From G020348385 sp964580235 (GTDB lineage: Bacteria; Acidobacteriota; Aminicenantia; Aminicenantales; Aminicenantaceae): DNA of 32,798 bases. The notes beneath the pieces are model-generated. The model was not told the origin of the DNA, did not search any database, and worked only from the letters and a program-made list of their open reading frames with translations. The stretch spans positions 1-32,798 of the forward strand of contig CAZOJY010000027.1 of NCBI GenBank assembly GCA_964580235.1. Direction: 5' to 3'. Position numbers and translations under genes: made by a program. Below are positions 22,306 to 31,171 of this stretch, one piece after another; position 1 is the stretch's first letter, and the number at the start of each line of letters is the position of its first letter.

Positions 22306-23553
22306 TCAGTTTCCCAAGTATGTTTCTAGTTCTTTCCTGAATTTTTGAATGATGGATAATATGGGCATGGCGGATGCATCTCCTAAGGGACATAGGGTTT
22401 TGCCTAGCATGTTGTTGGCCAATTGGATAATTTTATCCAGATCTTCCTTTTTTCCATTGCCGTCGGATATCCGTTTGACAATCTTGTTTATCCAAAAGTT
22501 TCCAATCCGACAGGGTGTACACTGACCGCATGATTCATGAGAATAAAATTTTGTGACACGCCCCAAAACATCCAGCATGGACGTTTCCTGATCGATGACG
22601 ATAATTGCGGCTGATCCTAACATGGATTTGGCTTCCACCAAGGAATCAAAGTCCATTTTTATATCGATTTCTTCAACCGTCAGGATAGGAGCAGACATCC
22701 CTCCCGGGATAACCGCCTTCAACTTTTTTCCTTCCTTCATCCCTCCCGCATGCTGGAAAATTATTTCTTTTAAGCTTGTTCCTAACGGCAACTCGTAGAT
22801 TCCAGGCTCCCTCACCATACCGCTGATGCCAAAAATCCGGGTTCCCCCATCCTTGGGCAGGCCCCTCTGACAAAACCAGGCTGCTCCATTGAGAACGATG
22901 ACCGGAATATTCGAGAGTGTCTCCACATTATTTATCACCGTGGGACAGCCAAATAGCCCCACTGATGCTGGAAAAGGAGGTTTTAAACGCGGATTTCCTC
23001 TTTTTCCTTCTAGAGATTCCAAAAGTGCGGTCTCTTCTCCACAAATATAGGCCCCTGCGCCTCTATGGACATAGACATCCAGTTTGAATCCGGTTCCCAA
23101 TATGTTCTTACCCAGGAAGCCCTTATCGTAGGCTTCAGAAATAGCTTTCTCGAGGCGAAGGGCCACCGATTCATATTCCCCTCTGACGTATATAAATGCT
23201 GTGTGAATGCCCACACAATATGAAGATATGATAATTCCTTCTAAAAGAAGATGAGGATTATGAGTCATGAGGTATCGGTCCTTGAATGTCCCTGGCTCTC
23301 CCTCATCTGCATTCACACACAGATATTTTGGCTTATCGACATCTTTTGGGACAAATCCCCATTTCACACCGGCAGGAAATCCAGCTCCTCCTCTCCCTCT
23401 CAAGTTAGCAGCTTTTATTTCCTCCAGGATTTCATCCGGCTTCATATCTGAAAGAGCTTTTTTTACAGCGGCATAGCCTTTTTTATTTAGATAGACATCC
23501 ATCTGGAACAGATTTTCTAGAGCAAAATGTTCGGTTAAAATTTTCTCTGCCAC
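22306..23553 (-). CDS. nuoF: NADH-quinone oxidoreductase subunit F
   Basis: Predicted 415-residue NADH- and FMN-binding subunit, the electron entry point of complex I. GRGGAGFPAGVKW (53-65) and NADEGEPGTFKDR (81-93) form the nucleotide and flavin sites, GAGAYICGEETALLESLEG follows, and the N3 [4Fe-4S] cluster is held by ESCGQCTPCRIG and LCPLGDAS. It starts with GTG 4 bp after the nuoE stop; the ribosome-binding site is weak, so coupling to nuoE translation is likely. Length is typical. Confidence 0.96.
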   Translation of the reverse strand: MAEKILTEHFALENLFQMDVYLNKKGYAAVKKALSDMKPDEILEEIKAANLRGRGGAGFPAGVKWGFVPKDVDKPKYLCVNADEGEPGTFKDRYLMTHNPHLLLEGIIISSYCVGIHTAFIYVRGEYESVALRLEKAISEAYDKGFLGKNILGTGFKLDVYVHRGAGAYICGEETALLESLEGKRGNPRLKPPFPASVGLFGCPTVINNVETLSNIPVIVLNGAAWFCQRGLPKDGGTRIFGISGMVREPGIYELPLGTSLKEIIFQHAGGMKEGKKLKAVIPGGMSAPILTVEEIDIKMDFDSLVEAKSMLGSAAIIVIDQETSMLDVLGRVTKFYSHESCGQCTPCRIGNFWINKIVKRISDGNGKKEDLDKIIQLANNMLGKTLCPLGDASAMPILSIIQKFRKELETYLGN

Positions 23554-23557
23554 TTTT

Positions 23558-24031
23558 CTACTCTAATTTGTCCAAAATACTATCTATTTTGTCTTTATCC
23601 AGACTTTCAAAATAGTCGAAATTGACCATCATACATGGTGCCTGTTCACATGCCCCCAGACACTCCACAGTCGTAAGCGTATACTTTTTATCCGATGTTG
23701 TTTCGCCAACATCGATTCCTAATTTTCCTTTCAGATGATCGATAAGCGATTCTGCTCCCAATAGACAGCAGGTCAAGTTGGAGCAGACTTGAATGTGATA
23801 TTTCCCCACCTCTTTTTGATTGATCATGGTATAGAAAGTCACAACTTCTTTCACTTTGATTGGCTTAATATTCAATAGACTGGCGACCTGTTTTTCTTCC
23901 TGTTGGGAAATAAAACCCTTTTCGCGCTGAACAAGATGCAAAACAGGAAGAATGGCTGCTTCTTTGCTTGGATAGCGGGAGGCAATGTCTTCGATTTTTT
24001 TCTTTGTTTGATCCGTCAACTTTGAACTCAT
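23558..24031 (-). CDS. nuoE: NADH-quinone oxidoreductase subunit E
   Basis: Predicted 157-residue thioredoxin-fold [2Fe-2S] protein. The N1a cluster ligands are Cys83 and Cys88 (VCSNLTC) and Cys124 and Cys128 (ECLGACEQAP). The helical N-terminus with PSKEAAILPVLHLVQREKGF and VKEVVTFYTMI is typical. The ATG overlaps the nuoD stop by 4 bp (24028-24031). It pairs with NuoF and NuoG to form the NADH-dehydrogenase module. Confidence 0.95.
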   Translation of the reverse strand: MSSKLTDQTKKKIEDIASRYPSKEAAILPVLHLVQREKGFISQQEEKQVASLLNIKPIKVKEVVTFYTMINQKEVGKYHIQVCSNLTCCLLGAESLIDHLKGKLGIDVGETTSDKKYTLTTVECLGACEQAPCMMVNFDYFESLDKDKIDSILDKLE

Positions 24032-25356
24032 CTATCCAGTTCTCCACCTATCATGTTCATCGATCCAAATGTCGGAATTACATCGGCCACATAATGGCCC
24101 CGGATAATTTCCTCCAGCGCCGACACGATGTGGAGGCACGGGGCACGCAGATGGATGCGGTACGGTTTATCTGTTCCATCCGAAATGATGTAAAATCCCA
24201 GCTCGCCGCTTCCACCTTCAACAGCAAAATAAACTTCCCCTTTAGGGGGGCGTATCCCATGCCCCCTCATAAAAAATTTAAAGTGATTGATCAGGCCTTC
24301 GATGTTCGTATACGTATCTTCTTTCGGCGGAACGAAATATTTTTTCCCGGCAAGAATTCCAGAATGTTTATCCTTTTCGGTCCCCTCCAGATTGGGAGAT
24401 AGTTTGATCCTCTCTTCTGGCCTTTTTGTCCTGGAAGCTTTGATGGCTTCAGACGGTTCCAGTCCTTTGGCCACCAACTGGGCCGGAAAAGAAGGTTTGG
24501 GAATTTTTTCCATGCACTGCTCGACCATTCTCAAGCTTTGTTCCATTTCCTGCATCCGAACCATGTAGCGGTCGAAGTTGTCCCCTCTTTCTCCAAGCGG
24601 GACCTCAAAATCCAACTGATCATAAACAAGATAAGGGAATGTCTTCCGCACATCGTAGTATACACCCGTTGAACGAAGACAGGGTCCTGTCCATCCATAG
24701 TTGATAGCCATCTCAGGCGTTACGACAGCCACGTCCCTCGTCCGATTGAGAAAAATCTTATTTTTGCTCATCAGACCATGGCAATCTTTGAGGACTTTGC
24801 GGGTTTCATCGATGGCAGTCCGGGTGGTTTTCTTCCAATCTGCAGGAAAGTCTGACCTGACTCCTCCTACCCGGACAAAAGAGGTCGTCATGCGAGCTCC
24901 GGTAGTCTGCTCCATCAAATCCCATATATACTCACGGGCTTTCATCATATAAAGGAAGACGGTAAACGCCCCGCACTCCATGCACATAGCCGCTAATGCC
25001 GTAAGGTGATCGCACACCCGAGAGAACTCATTTAAAATAACCCGAATGTACTGGGCCCGTTCTGGGACTTCAATTCCCAACATCTTTTCCAAAGTCATGA
25101 CATAGCCAGTATTGTTGATCAAAGGTGAAACATAATTCATCCGGTCTGTATAGATCAGCATGTTGAAATAAGTCTTACTCTCACAGATTTTCTCGAATCC
25201 TCTGTGCAAATACCCCATTTCCAGCTCACAGTTGACTATCTTTTCCCCATCCAATTCCAACATGATCCTGGTCGTGCCGTGCATCGCAGGATGAGACGGG
25301 CCCATGTTGAGGAGCATGGTTCCCTCTCTTGCTTCCTGCTGTATCCTGTATTTCAT
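24028..25356 (-). CDS. nuoD: NADH-quinone oxidoreductase subunit D
   Basis: Predicted 442-residue 49-kDa-type subunit forming the quinone site with NuoB. NMGPSHPAMHG near the N-terminus, EMGYLHRGFEK, DRMNYVSPL, and the C-terminal APCLHIVSALEEIIRGHYVADVIPTFGSMNMIGGELDR (in parts) match the family. The loop between about residues 295 and 345 (SEAIKASRTKRPEERIKLSPNL...) is longer than in many NuoD proteins. The ATG at 25356 lies 1 bp after the nuoC stop. A second in-frame ATG at 25317 has a better ribosome-binding site (AGAGAGGG) and may be the real start, giving 429 residues. Confidence 0.95.
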   Translation of the reverse strand: MKYRIQQEAREGTMLLNMGPSHPAMHGTTRIMLELDGEKIVNCELEMGYLHRGFEKICESKTYFNMLIYTDRMNYVSPLINNTGYVMTLEKMLGIEVPERAQYIRVILNEFSRVCDHLTALAAMCMECGAFTVFLYMMKAREYIWDLMEQTTGARMTTSFVRVGGVRSDFPADWKKTTRTAIDETRKVLKDCHGLMSKNKIFLNRTRDVAVVTPEMAINYGWTGPCLRSTGVYYDVRKTFPYLVYDQLDFEVPLGERGDNFDRYMVRMQEMEQSLRMVEQCMEKIPKPSFPAQLVAKGLEPSEAIKASRTKRPEERIKLSPNLEGTEKDKHSGILAGKKYFVPPKEDTYTNIEGLINHFKFFMRGHGIRPPKGEVYFAVEGGSGELGFYIISDGTDKPYRIHLRAPCLHIVSALEEIIRGHYVADVIPTFGSMNMIGGELDR

Positions 25357-25357
25357 C

Positions 25358-25843
25358 CTATTTTCTCAACTGAATTTTTGGCTGCTGCCTGCGCAGAGGA
25401 TAATCCTTCCGCAAGGGATGCCCTTCGAATCCCTCATACATGAATAACCGTCTCAAATACGGATGATCAGAGAAATGAACTCCAAACATATCGTAAACTT
25501 CTCTCTCAAGCCAGTTAGCGTTCTTGAACGTCGGAGCTAAAGAATCGATTTCACACTCATTTTCTAACAATCGGGCTTTGAGCCTCAAACGCAGCTTGTG
25601 AGAAAGGGAAAAAAGGTGATAGACCATTTCAAAACGCTCCTTTTTTCCCATGTAATCCACACATGTGAGGTCGAGAAGCATGGTAAAGGCATAGGGCTCT
25701 TGTTTCAGGAAATTTACGATTTCCCGAAGCGCACTTTTTTTGATAAGAATGATTTTATCCCCGAATTGGACAGTTACGTCCACAATATTGTCGGGAAAAT
25801 TCTGTTTGATATCTTCTAAGATTTTCTCTTTTGAAATCGCCAT
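25358..25843 (-). CDS. nuoC: NADH-quinone oxidoreductase subunit C
   Basis: Predicted 161-residue 30-kDa-type peripheral subunit. The diagnostic C-terminal stretch is present: ANWLEREVYDMFGVHFSDHP, then YLRRLFMYEGFEGHPLRKDYPL. NuoC and NuoD are separate here, not fused as in E. coli. The ATG overlaps the 3' end of nuoB by 28 bp and is preceded by AAGGA, so translation probably begins inside nuoB. Confidence 0.95.
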   Translation of the reverse strand: MAISKEKILEDIKQNFPDNIVDVTVQFGDKIILIKKSALREIVNFLKQEPYAFTMLLDLTCVDYMGKKERFEMVYHLFSLSHKLRLRLKARLLENECEIDSLAPTFKNANWLEREVYDMFGVHFSDHPYLRRLFMYEGFEGHPLRKDYPLRRQQPKIQLRK

Positions 25844-26310
25844 TCATGTCCTTCTTTTTGTATTTTTTCCTGAAGTTTTATCAAAGCATTGATGATTGTT
25901 TCCGGCCTCGGTGGGCATCCGGGGATATAAACATCCACTGGAATGATCCGGTCAGTTCCCTGGACAACAGCGTAGTTGTCGTAAATGCCTCCGCTCACAG
26001 CACAGGCTCCGAATGCGACAACCCACTTGGGCTCGGTCATTTGATCATAAACCGTTTTAAGCACAGGCGCTTCTTTATGAGTAATAGTGCCAACCACTAA
26101 CAACATATCTGCCTGTCGAGGAGTGAATCTTGTCCATCCCATGCCAAAACGGTCAAGGTCATAGTGCGCACAGGCCACAGACATGTATTCCATTCCGCAA
26201 CAGGCTGTGATGAATGGGTACTGGAATAACGAGAATTTCCTCCCCCACCCCAGCATAGAGTTGAGAGTCGTTGTGATAAATCCACCTTTTCCATCTTTTT
26301 TATTTTTCAT
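25816..26310 (-). CDS. nuoB: NADH-quinone oxidoreductase subunit B
   Basis: Predicted 164-residue subunit carrying the terminal [4Fe-4S] cluster N2, with ligands Cys37 and Cys38 (ITACCGMEYM), Cys103 (AFGACAVSGG) and Cys132 (IPGCPPRPE). Start choice is uncertain. The ATG at 26310 gives the usual N-terminus with about 10 residues before GFITTTLNSML but has no clear Shine-Dalgarno sequence. An in-frame ATG at 26379 overlaps nuoA by 38 bp and adds 23 residues unlike other NuoB proteins; a TTG in between follows AAGGGAG. Confidence 0.94.
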   Translation of the reverse strand: MKNKKDGKGGFITTTLNSMLGWGRKFSLFQYPFITACCGMEYMSVACAHYDLDRFGMGWTRFTPRQADMLLVVGTITHKEAPVLKTVYDQMTEPKWVVAFGACAVSGGIYDNYAVVQGTDRIIPVDVYIPGCPPRPETIINALIKLQEKIQKEGHEWRFQKRKS

Positions 26311-26341
26311 GATAATGCGGTTTTTTTTAACAACGTGAAAA

Positions 26342-26689
26342 CTAGCGTTCCCACTCAAAAGCTCCCTTTTTCCAGGCATAAATGAAGCCGATCAAAAGAA
26401 TAAAGATGTATGCAAACATAACGATCAAAGCTGTCAATCCCATTTCCTTAAATATCAAAGCCCAGGGGAAGAAAAAGACAACTTCGATATCGAACAGCAG
26501 GAACAAAAAAGCGACCATATAAAATTTCACGGGGAATGGATTGATGCCATCTTGCAGATAAGGACTTCCGCACTCGAACTGGGTTTCTTTTGTGGGATTG
26601 CTTCTTTTCGGTCCCAGGATTTTATTCATTAAAACGAGAACAGCTCCCAGGAGGCCGAATACGACAAATACTAAAAAAAGCTCTATCAT
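26342..26689 (-). CDS. nuoA: NADH-quinone oxidoreductase subunit A
   Basis: Predicted 115-residue three-helix membrane subunit. Helices lie at about 4-24, 60-80 and 87-107; the conserved loop ETQFECGSPYLQDG and the FDIEVVFFFPWA segment mark the family. The ATG at 26689 gives the usual length; an in-frame TTG at 26725 adds 12 residues but lies upstream of the predicted transcription start. No good ribosome-binding site is present at either, and the predicted leader is only about 14 nt. First gene of the nuo operon, divergent from the sulfatase-like pair. Confidence 0.93.
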   Translation of the reverse strand: MIELFLVFVVFGLLGAVLVLMNKILGPKRSNPTKETQFECGSPYLQDGINPFPVKFYMVAFLFLLFDIEVVFFFPWALIFKEMGLTALIVMFAYIFILLIGFIYAWKKGAFEWER

Positions 26690-26709
26690 CTGTTTTAATA
26701 AAGGGATAG

Positions 26710-26738
26710 ATTTTATAAAAAACAATCAAAAGATGCAA
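26710..26738 (-). promoter_or_regulatory. Candidate promoter of the nuo operon
   Basis: Minus-strand TTGCAT (26733-26738), a 17-bp spacer and TAAAAT (26710-26715), predicting a start near 26703, only about 14 nt before the nuoA ATG. It lies back to back with the stronger rightward promoter at 26745-26773, so the two may interfere with each other. Confidence 0.38.
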
Positions 26739-26744
26739 ACTTTT

Positions 26745-26773
26745 TTGACAAATTTTTTTTATTATTTCATAAT
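26745..26773 (+). promoter_or_regulatory. Sigma-70 promoter of the sulfatase-like gene pair
   Basis: Perfect -35 TTGACA (26745-26750), an optimal 17-bp spacer and CATAAT (26768-26773, 5 of 6). The predicted start near 26780 gives a leader of about 65 nt before the ATG at 26846. This is one of the best sigma-70 matches in the window. Confidence 0.65.
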
Positions 26774-26845
26774 TAAGTTTTCGAACATCTCACCCCAAGG
26801 AAAAAATAGCGGATTCCATTGGATTTATGTGGACAGCAGGATCGT

Positions 26846-29536
26846 ATGAGGCAAACAAAAAACAAACAAATATCTATAAAAATCTTTTCTTGCTTTTTAG
26901 TTATTGTTTTTGTCACGGCTTTGATATGCTGTAATCCCTCTGCGAAAAAAGGATCCCATCTTATCCGGCTTATGGACGGCCTTGCCGAAAAAAACATAAT
27001 CCAGTCGCCGCTAAAAAATATCATAACAAAATTCAATTTCGTCGAAGAAAACCTCACAGGTAAATGGACATATCTCCCGGAGCTATCAAGCCAAAACCAG
27101 GAAATTTGGGGAACATCCAGCGGCTATCCTATACTCGGGAATCATGACTCAGAATTTCCCGAAGGAATGAACCTCCAAAATGACGGACAATACGTGGAAT
27201 ATTTAAGCACCGGGAAAAATCAAAAAATAGGATGGAGATGGATTGGAACCGGAGAAACATTGGATTTAAGAGGATTCGATGGCTATGACAAATCAAAGCG
27301 AGGTATTATCCTGGATAAAGATAATTCCTTTCGTTTCGAAAAGCTGTTTCCGAAGGGAGACCTCATCCTGGATCTTTATCTTGTCAATTCCGACTGGAAA
27401 AAAACGCAGCCCAGATTGACTGTCTCAATTAATGGTTCCGATTCTGAAGAGCTGGTCATCGCTCGAAAAAAATGGTTTCGGGTCAGGAAAAAGCTCACAT
27501 TGGGAAAATACACGATCACAATAAAATTGAGAGACACAAACACACCAGATGCCTTAAAAACACATCTTGTTCTCGGCCAAGTCAAAATGACAGGCACCTC
27601 TGACACCCTGCTTTTAACCCACCCCAGACAACAGAACCGTTTGGAGCCCGGAGGGGAGTTCATTTTCCGGTACTACACCTACGCCGCCCTGCCGGGACAA
27701 AAAATAAGAGCCGTCCGGCCAGAACTGCTTTACCTGTATAATATAAGAAATAAATACCTTCTGCACGATTCCGGCACAGAACCTAATCCATTTTCCATAA
27801 AAAAGAAAATCCCGTTTAATGAATATTCTCTAAATTGCCTGGCTGCCCCGCCAAAAAGTGAATTTGGTGTGGATGTAAAAATTCCTCCAAATGCTGTCCT
27901 TGAATTCGGGTACGGAATTCTGAAGGAATTCAAAAACAGAGAATCTAAGCAATCCATTCAATTCCGTCTGGTTCTCAAGCAGTCCGACAATGAAGAAACA
28001 CTGTTCGATAAAACGATCAGCTGGGCAACAACAAAAAACATCTTGCGGGAAAAAATCGATCTCAGCCCGTATGCAGGAAAAAGAATGCGGGTATTCTTCC
28101 AAACAAATGATTCCTCCCCCAAAACCAAAAAAGAGAATTCTTCTACAATCGTACCTGTATGGGTAAATCCGATCATTTACCAAATTCCCAAACAGAGACA
28201 AGCAAACATCATTCTGATCTCGCTGGATACGGTTAGGCCTGACCATCTCAGCAGCTATGGATACGGGAAAAATACAAGCCCATTCATTGACCGGCTCGCT
28301 GCTGAAAGCGTTCTTTTTAAAAACACATACAGCACAACATCATGGACACTGCCTGGACATATCTCCCTGTTGACATCACTAAATTGCCTTCACCATCAAG
28401 TGTATTTCCCCCTCCAAAAAATGAGTCCGGACACGCCGATTCTCGCTGATATCCTCCGGACCAAACAATATTACTGCGCAGCCTTTACGGGGGGAGGATA
28501 TCTCAGTGAAACATATGGGTTTTCAAAAGGCTTTGATACCTACCAGGAAATTAAACTTCATGGCGACCAGGCTATCCGTCTTGATGAAGCCGAACGATTG
28601 GCTGAGCTGGCATCCCGATGGCTCGAGGACAATAAAGATAAAAAATTTTTCTTGTTTCTCCATACATACCAGCCTCATGATCCCTATGCAAACATGTCGC
28701 CTGCTGGGAAGGAATTTTTAGATAAGGATGCCGAATGGGATCGTGTCAAAATGGAAACTCTTTTCGCCGGGAAGGGGCGCTTCCACACACAATTATCCGA
28801 GAAGGCCCGACAAAACATCATCGGTCTTTACGATGGTGAGATCAAATATACTGACAGGTACTTTGTCCGGCCTATTTTAGATAAATTGAAAAAACTCGGA
28901 TTGTATGAGAAATCATTGATCATCCTTACCAGCGACCATGGGGAGGAATTTTATGACCACGAAGCATGGCTTCATGATCACAGCCTTTACAATGAGGGAA
29001 TAAAAATCCCGTTGATTATGAAATTTCCTGATGCCGAACATAAAGGAATCCGGATCGAGGAAACCGCTCGCATCACAGATATTCTCCCGACAATCCTCGA
29101 TCAAATGAGTATAAAAACCGGTCCTCTCCAGCTAGATGGGGCATCTCTTCTTCCATTGCTAAAAGGAAAGGAGAAAGTGCAGCGGACCTTTATCACGGAC
29201 CTGGCCTTGAGGGATTTCGAAATGGCCCCGACGGTGATTTCGATGAACAAAAACAACTTTAAATTTATCCTGAATAAAAAGGTATCTTCTCCACATGTCA
29301 AACGTCTGGTTCGAAACTTTGACGGTTCGCAAATCGAACTTTATGATCTGGAAAAAGATCCCAAGGAAACAAAAAATTTAGCAGCCAATATCACCTACCG
29401 GGAGATGTGTTTCGAATTCCTTGATAAAATCAATCGATTGTATGAGCAAGCCAATTTGATGAAAAAGGAAAGGGATGAAATCATACTTGACCAGAGTTTG
29501 CGCGAAAGGCTCAAAGCTCTAGGTTATATCAAATGA
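26846..29536 (+). CDS. Sulfatase/alkaline-phosphatase-superfamily protein, membrane-anchored, Thr in place of formylglycine Cys
   Basis: Predicted 896-residue exported protein. A basic start and hydrophobic stretch (KIFSCFLVIVFVTALICC) suggest a lipoprotein signal or membrane anchor. Residues about 30-445 are beta-rich and not catalytic, with a module near 165-250 (TVSINGSDSEEL...KLTLGKYTITIKL). The catalytic domain begins near 452: metal ligands in ISLDTVRPDHL, TSDHGEEF and HDHSLYNEG. At the position where sulfatases have CxPxR it reads TLPGH (Thr501-His505), so it cannot make formylglycine there and may use Thr as the nucleophile, as in phosphoethanolamine or phosphoglycerol transferases. 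It ends LKALGYIK. The ATG at 26846 (AGGA upstream) is preferred to a TTG at 26819. Substrate unknown. Confidence 0.85.
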   Translation: MRQTKNKQISIKIFSCFLVIVFVTALICCNPSAKKGSHLIRLMDGLAEKNIIQSPLKNIITKFNFVEENLTGKWTYLPELSSQNQEIWGTSSGYPILGNHDSEFPEGMNLQNDGQYVEYLSTGKNQKIGWRWIGTGETLDLRGFDGYDKSKRGIILDKDNSFRFEKLFPKGDLILDLYLVNSDWKKTQPRLTVSINGSDSEELVIARKKWFRVRKKLTLGKYTITIKLRDTNTPDALKTHLVLGQVKMTGTSDTLLLTHPRQQNRLEPGGEFIFRYYTYAALPGQKIRAVRPELLYLYNIRNKYLLHDSGTEPNPFSIKKKIPFNEYSLNCLAAPPKSEFGVDVKIPPNAVLEFGYGILKEFKNRESKQSIQFRLVLKQSDNEETLFDKTISWATTKNILREKIDLSPYAGKRMRVFFQTNDSSPKTKKENSSTIVPVWVNPIIYQIPKQRQANIILISLDTVRPDHLSSYGYGKNTSPFIDRLAAESVLFKNTYSTTSWTLPGHISLLTSLNCLHHQVYFPLQKMSPDTPILADILRTKQYYCAAFTGGGYLSETYGFSKGFDTYQEIKLHGDQAIRLDEAERLAELASRWLEDNKDKKFFLFLHTYQPHDPYANMSPAGKEFLDKDAEWDRVKMETLFAGKGRFHTQLSEKARQNIIGLYDGEIKYTDRYFVRPILDKLKKLGLYEKSLIILTSDHGEEFYDHEAWLHDHSLYNEGIKIPLIMKFPDAEHKGIRIEETARITDILPTILDQMSIKTGPLQLDGASLLPLLKGKEKVQRTFITDLALRDFEMAPTVISMNKNNFKFILNKKVSSPHVKRLVRNFDGSQIELYDLEKDPKETKNLAANITYREMCFEFLDKINRLYEQANLMKKERDEIILDQSLRERLKALGYIK

Positions 29537-31137
29537 AACGCCAATTCTGGCTGAAAGCAAGTCTTTTCCTGGTCTTAGGCCTTTTTCTCATTGTTTGCTC
29601 TGACAAAAAGCCAAAAAAAATAAAAAACGTAATCTTGATCACACTGGATACCCTCAGAGCTGATTATGTGAGCGCCTACCGTCCAGAGAAGTCAAAAACT
29701 CCGAACATTGACTTTTTTGCCAAAAAAGGCATCCTGTGGGAAAATTGTTACAGTTTGATTCCGATCACAGCTCCAGCACACGCCTCCTTATTTTATTCCC
29801 TGCCTCCCCACCGTCTCAATTTTTATAATAATGGACAGATTTTCCATCCTGAGAAAAATCAATCTTCCCTGGCAGAGTTATTCCAAAAAAAAGGCTTTAA
29901 AACGGCGGCATTTATTTCTCTCGGGGTTCTCCAATCCCATTTCGAACTCTATCATGGATTTGAACTTTACGATGACAACCTGCCTGGCAACCGCTGGTAT
30001 CTTCATGCCCAGGAGATAAATGAAAAAGTATTGCCATGGATAGAAAAGAACAGGAGTTATAATTTTTTTGCCTGGATTCACTACTCTGACCCGCATGATC
30101 CCTATGCCCCCGCATTGCTCCCCCCAGACATGAGCATCAGTTTAAACGGACGGCCGGTCGATCAGGTCTGCCTCCAAAAATATGAAAGGCTGACTTTAAA
30201 GTTCAAACTCAGAAAAGGGACTAATGAAATTCTGCTCACCGTACTTAATCCTTATCCTGGTTCTGAGGATCAGTTTCGGGCCGCGTTCAACGAAATTGAA
30301 TTCATCCATCCCGAGTCGCTGAAATTGTCCTTCAAGAATATCCATTTTATCCAAAGGGAAGATAAGCAGAGTGCCCTTGTTAAAAAAAATGGGGCCATAC
30401 TGGTTGACTGTCCTGATCCGGATGAAGAACTCATCATAAAAGCGCGAGGGAACCTCAATCTGCACCCATCAGAAAAAATCCGTGCGTACCGACAAGAAGT
30501 AGAATATTTGGACAATCAGATAGGAATATTGACACAAAAACTTATCGAGCTAAATCTGCTCGATAAATCCCTGATCATCCTTATCGGAGATCACGGGGAA
30601 GGCCTGGGAGAGAACCAAACCAAATTCGGAAATCGTTATTTCGGGCATGTCCATTACCTTTACGATGTCTACATGAGGGTCCCGCTGATCATCTATGATC
30701 CGTCCCTGAAAAAAAGGGCAAAGAGAATTAACGGAATGGCCACCATTCTGGATGTGACCCCCACGATACTCGGCCGGATGGGATGGAAAAAAGGCTCTTT
30801 TTATCAAGGACGTGATCTGTTTAAAACGAAAAAAATTCCTGAAATGATTTTAGAAGAGACCTACGCTCCCGAAGCGATCCATGACAGGTTTGGAATGCTG
30901 AAATATCCCTGGCATATGGTTTACACCCCTGAGATACAAAAATACGAGCTGTATAATCTGGATTCGGATCCAGACGAAAAAGATGACATTTTTGAAACAT
31001 ACAAAAATTCTGATGAAACGAGTCAACTCCAAAAAAAACTCAGGTTGAAGACCTCCAGCATTCTGAAACTCAAAAAAGAAGTAAAAATAGACAGAAAAAA
31101 TCTGGAGATGCTGAAATCCCTCGGCTACATCAAATGA
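29533..31137 (+). CDS. Sulfatase-superfamily lipoprotein with an inserted beta-module
   Basis: Predicted 534-residue exported protein, overlapping the previous gene by 4 bp (ATGA). The N-terminal signal LKASLFLVLGLFLIVCSDKK has a lipobox-like LIVC. The catalytic core starts almost at once: metal ligands in LITLDTLRADYV and LIGDHGEGLG, with TAPAH (Thr79-His83) where sulfatases have CxPxR, again no Cys or Ser. Between SDPHDPYAP and the rest of the core, residues about 200-315 are an inserted beta-rich segment (SISLNGRPVDQV...) that resembles the module at the front of the upstream protein. It ends LKSLGYIK, the same terminal motif. The pair is likely to act together on a surface polymer or lipid; the substrate is unknown. 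Confidence 0.86.
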   Translation: MKRQFWLKASLFLVLGLFLIVCSDKKPKKIKNVILITLDTLRADYVSAYRPEKSKTPNIDFFAKKGILWENCYSLIPITAPAHASLFYSLPPHRLNFYNNGQIFHPEKNQSSLAELFQKKGFKTAAFISLGVLQSHFELYHGFELYDDNLPGNRWYLHAQEINEKVLPWIEKNRSYNFFAWIHYSDPHDPYAPALLPPDMSISLNGRPVDQVCLQKYERLTLKFKLRKGTNEILLTVLNPYPGSEDQFRAAFNEIEFIHPESLKLSFKNIHFIQREDKQSALVKKNGAILVDCPDPDEELIIKARGNLNLHPSEKIRAYRQEVEYLDNQIGILTQKLIELNLLDKSLIILIGDHGEGLGENQTKFGNRYFGHVHYLYDVYMRVPLIIYDPSLKKRAKRINGMATILDVTPTILGRMGWKKGSFYQGRDLFKTKKIPEMILEETYAPEAIHDRFGMLKYPWHMVYTPEIQKYELYNLDSDPDEKDDIFETYKNSDETSQLQKKLRLKTSSILKLKKEVKIDRKNLEMLKSLGYIK

Positions 31138-31171
31138 TTCATACGGAGAGAATGTCTAATGGCAAATATAG

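Noticed and set aside
22286..22393. N-terminal extension of NuoG to 22393
   Set aside because: It lies in nuoF and adds residues before the ferredoxin fold that no NuoG needs.
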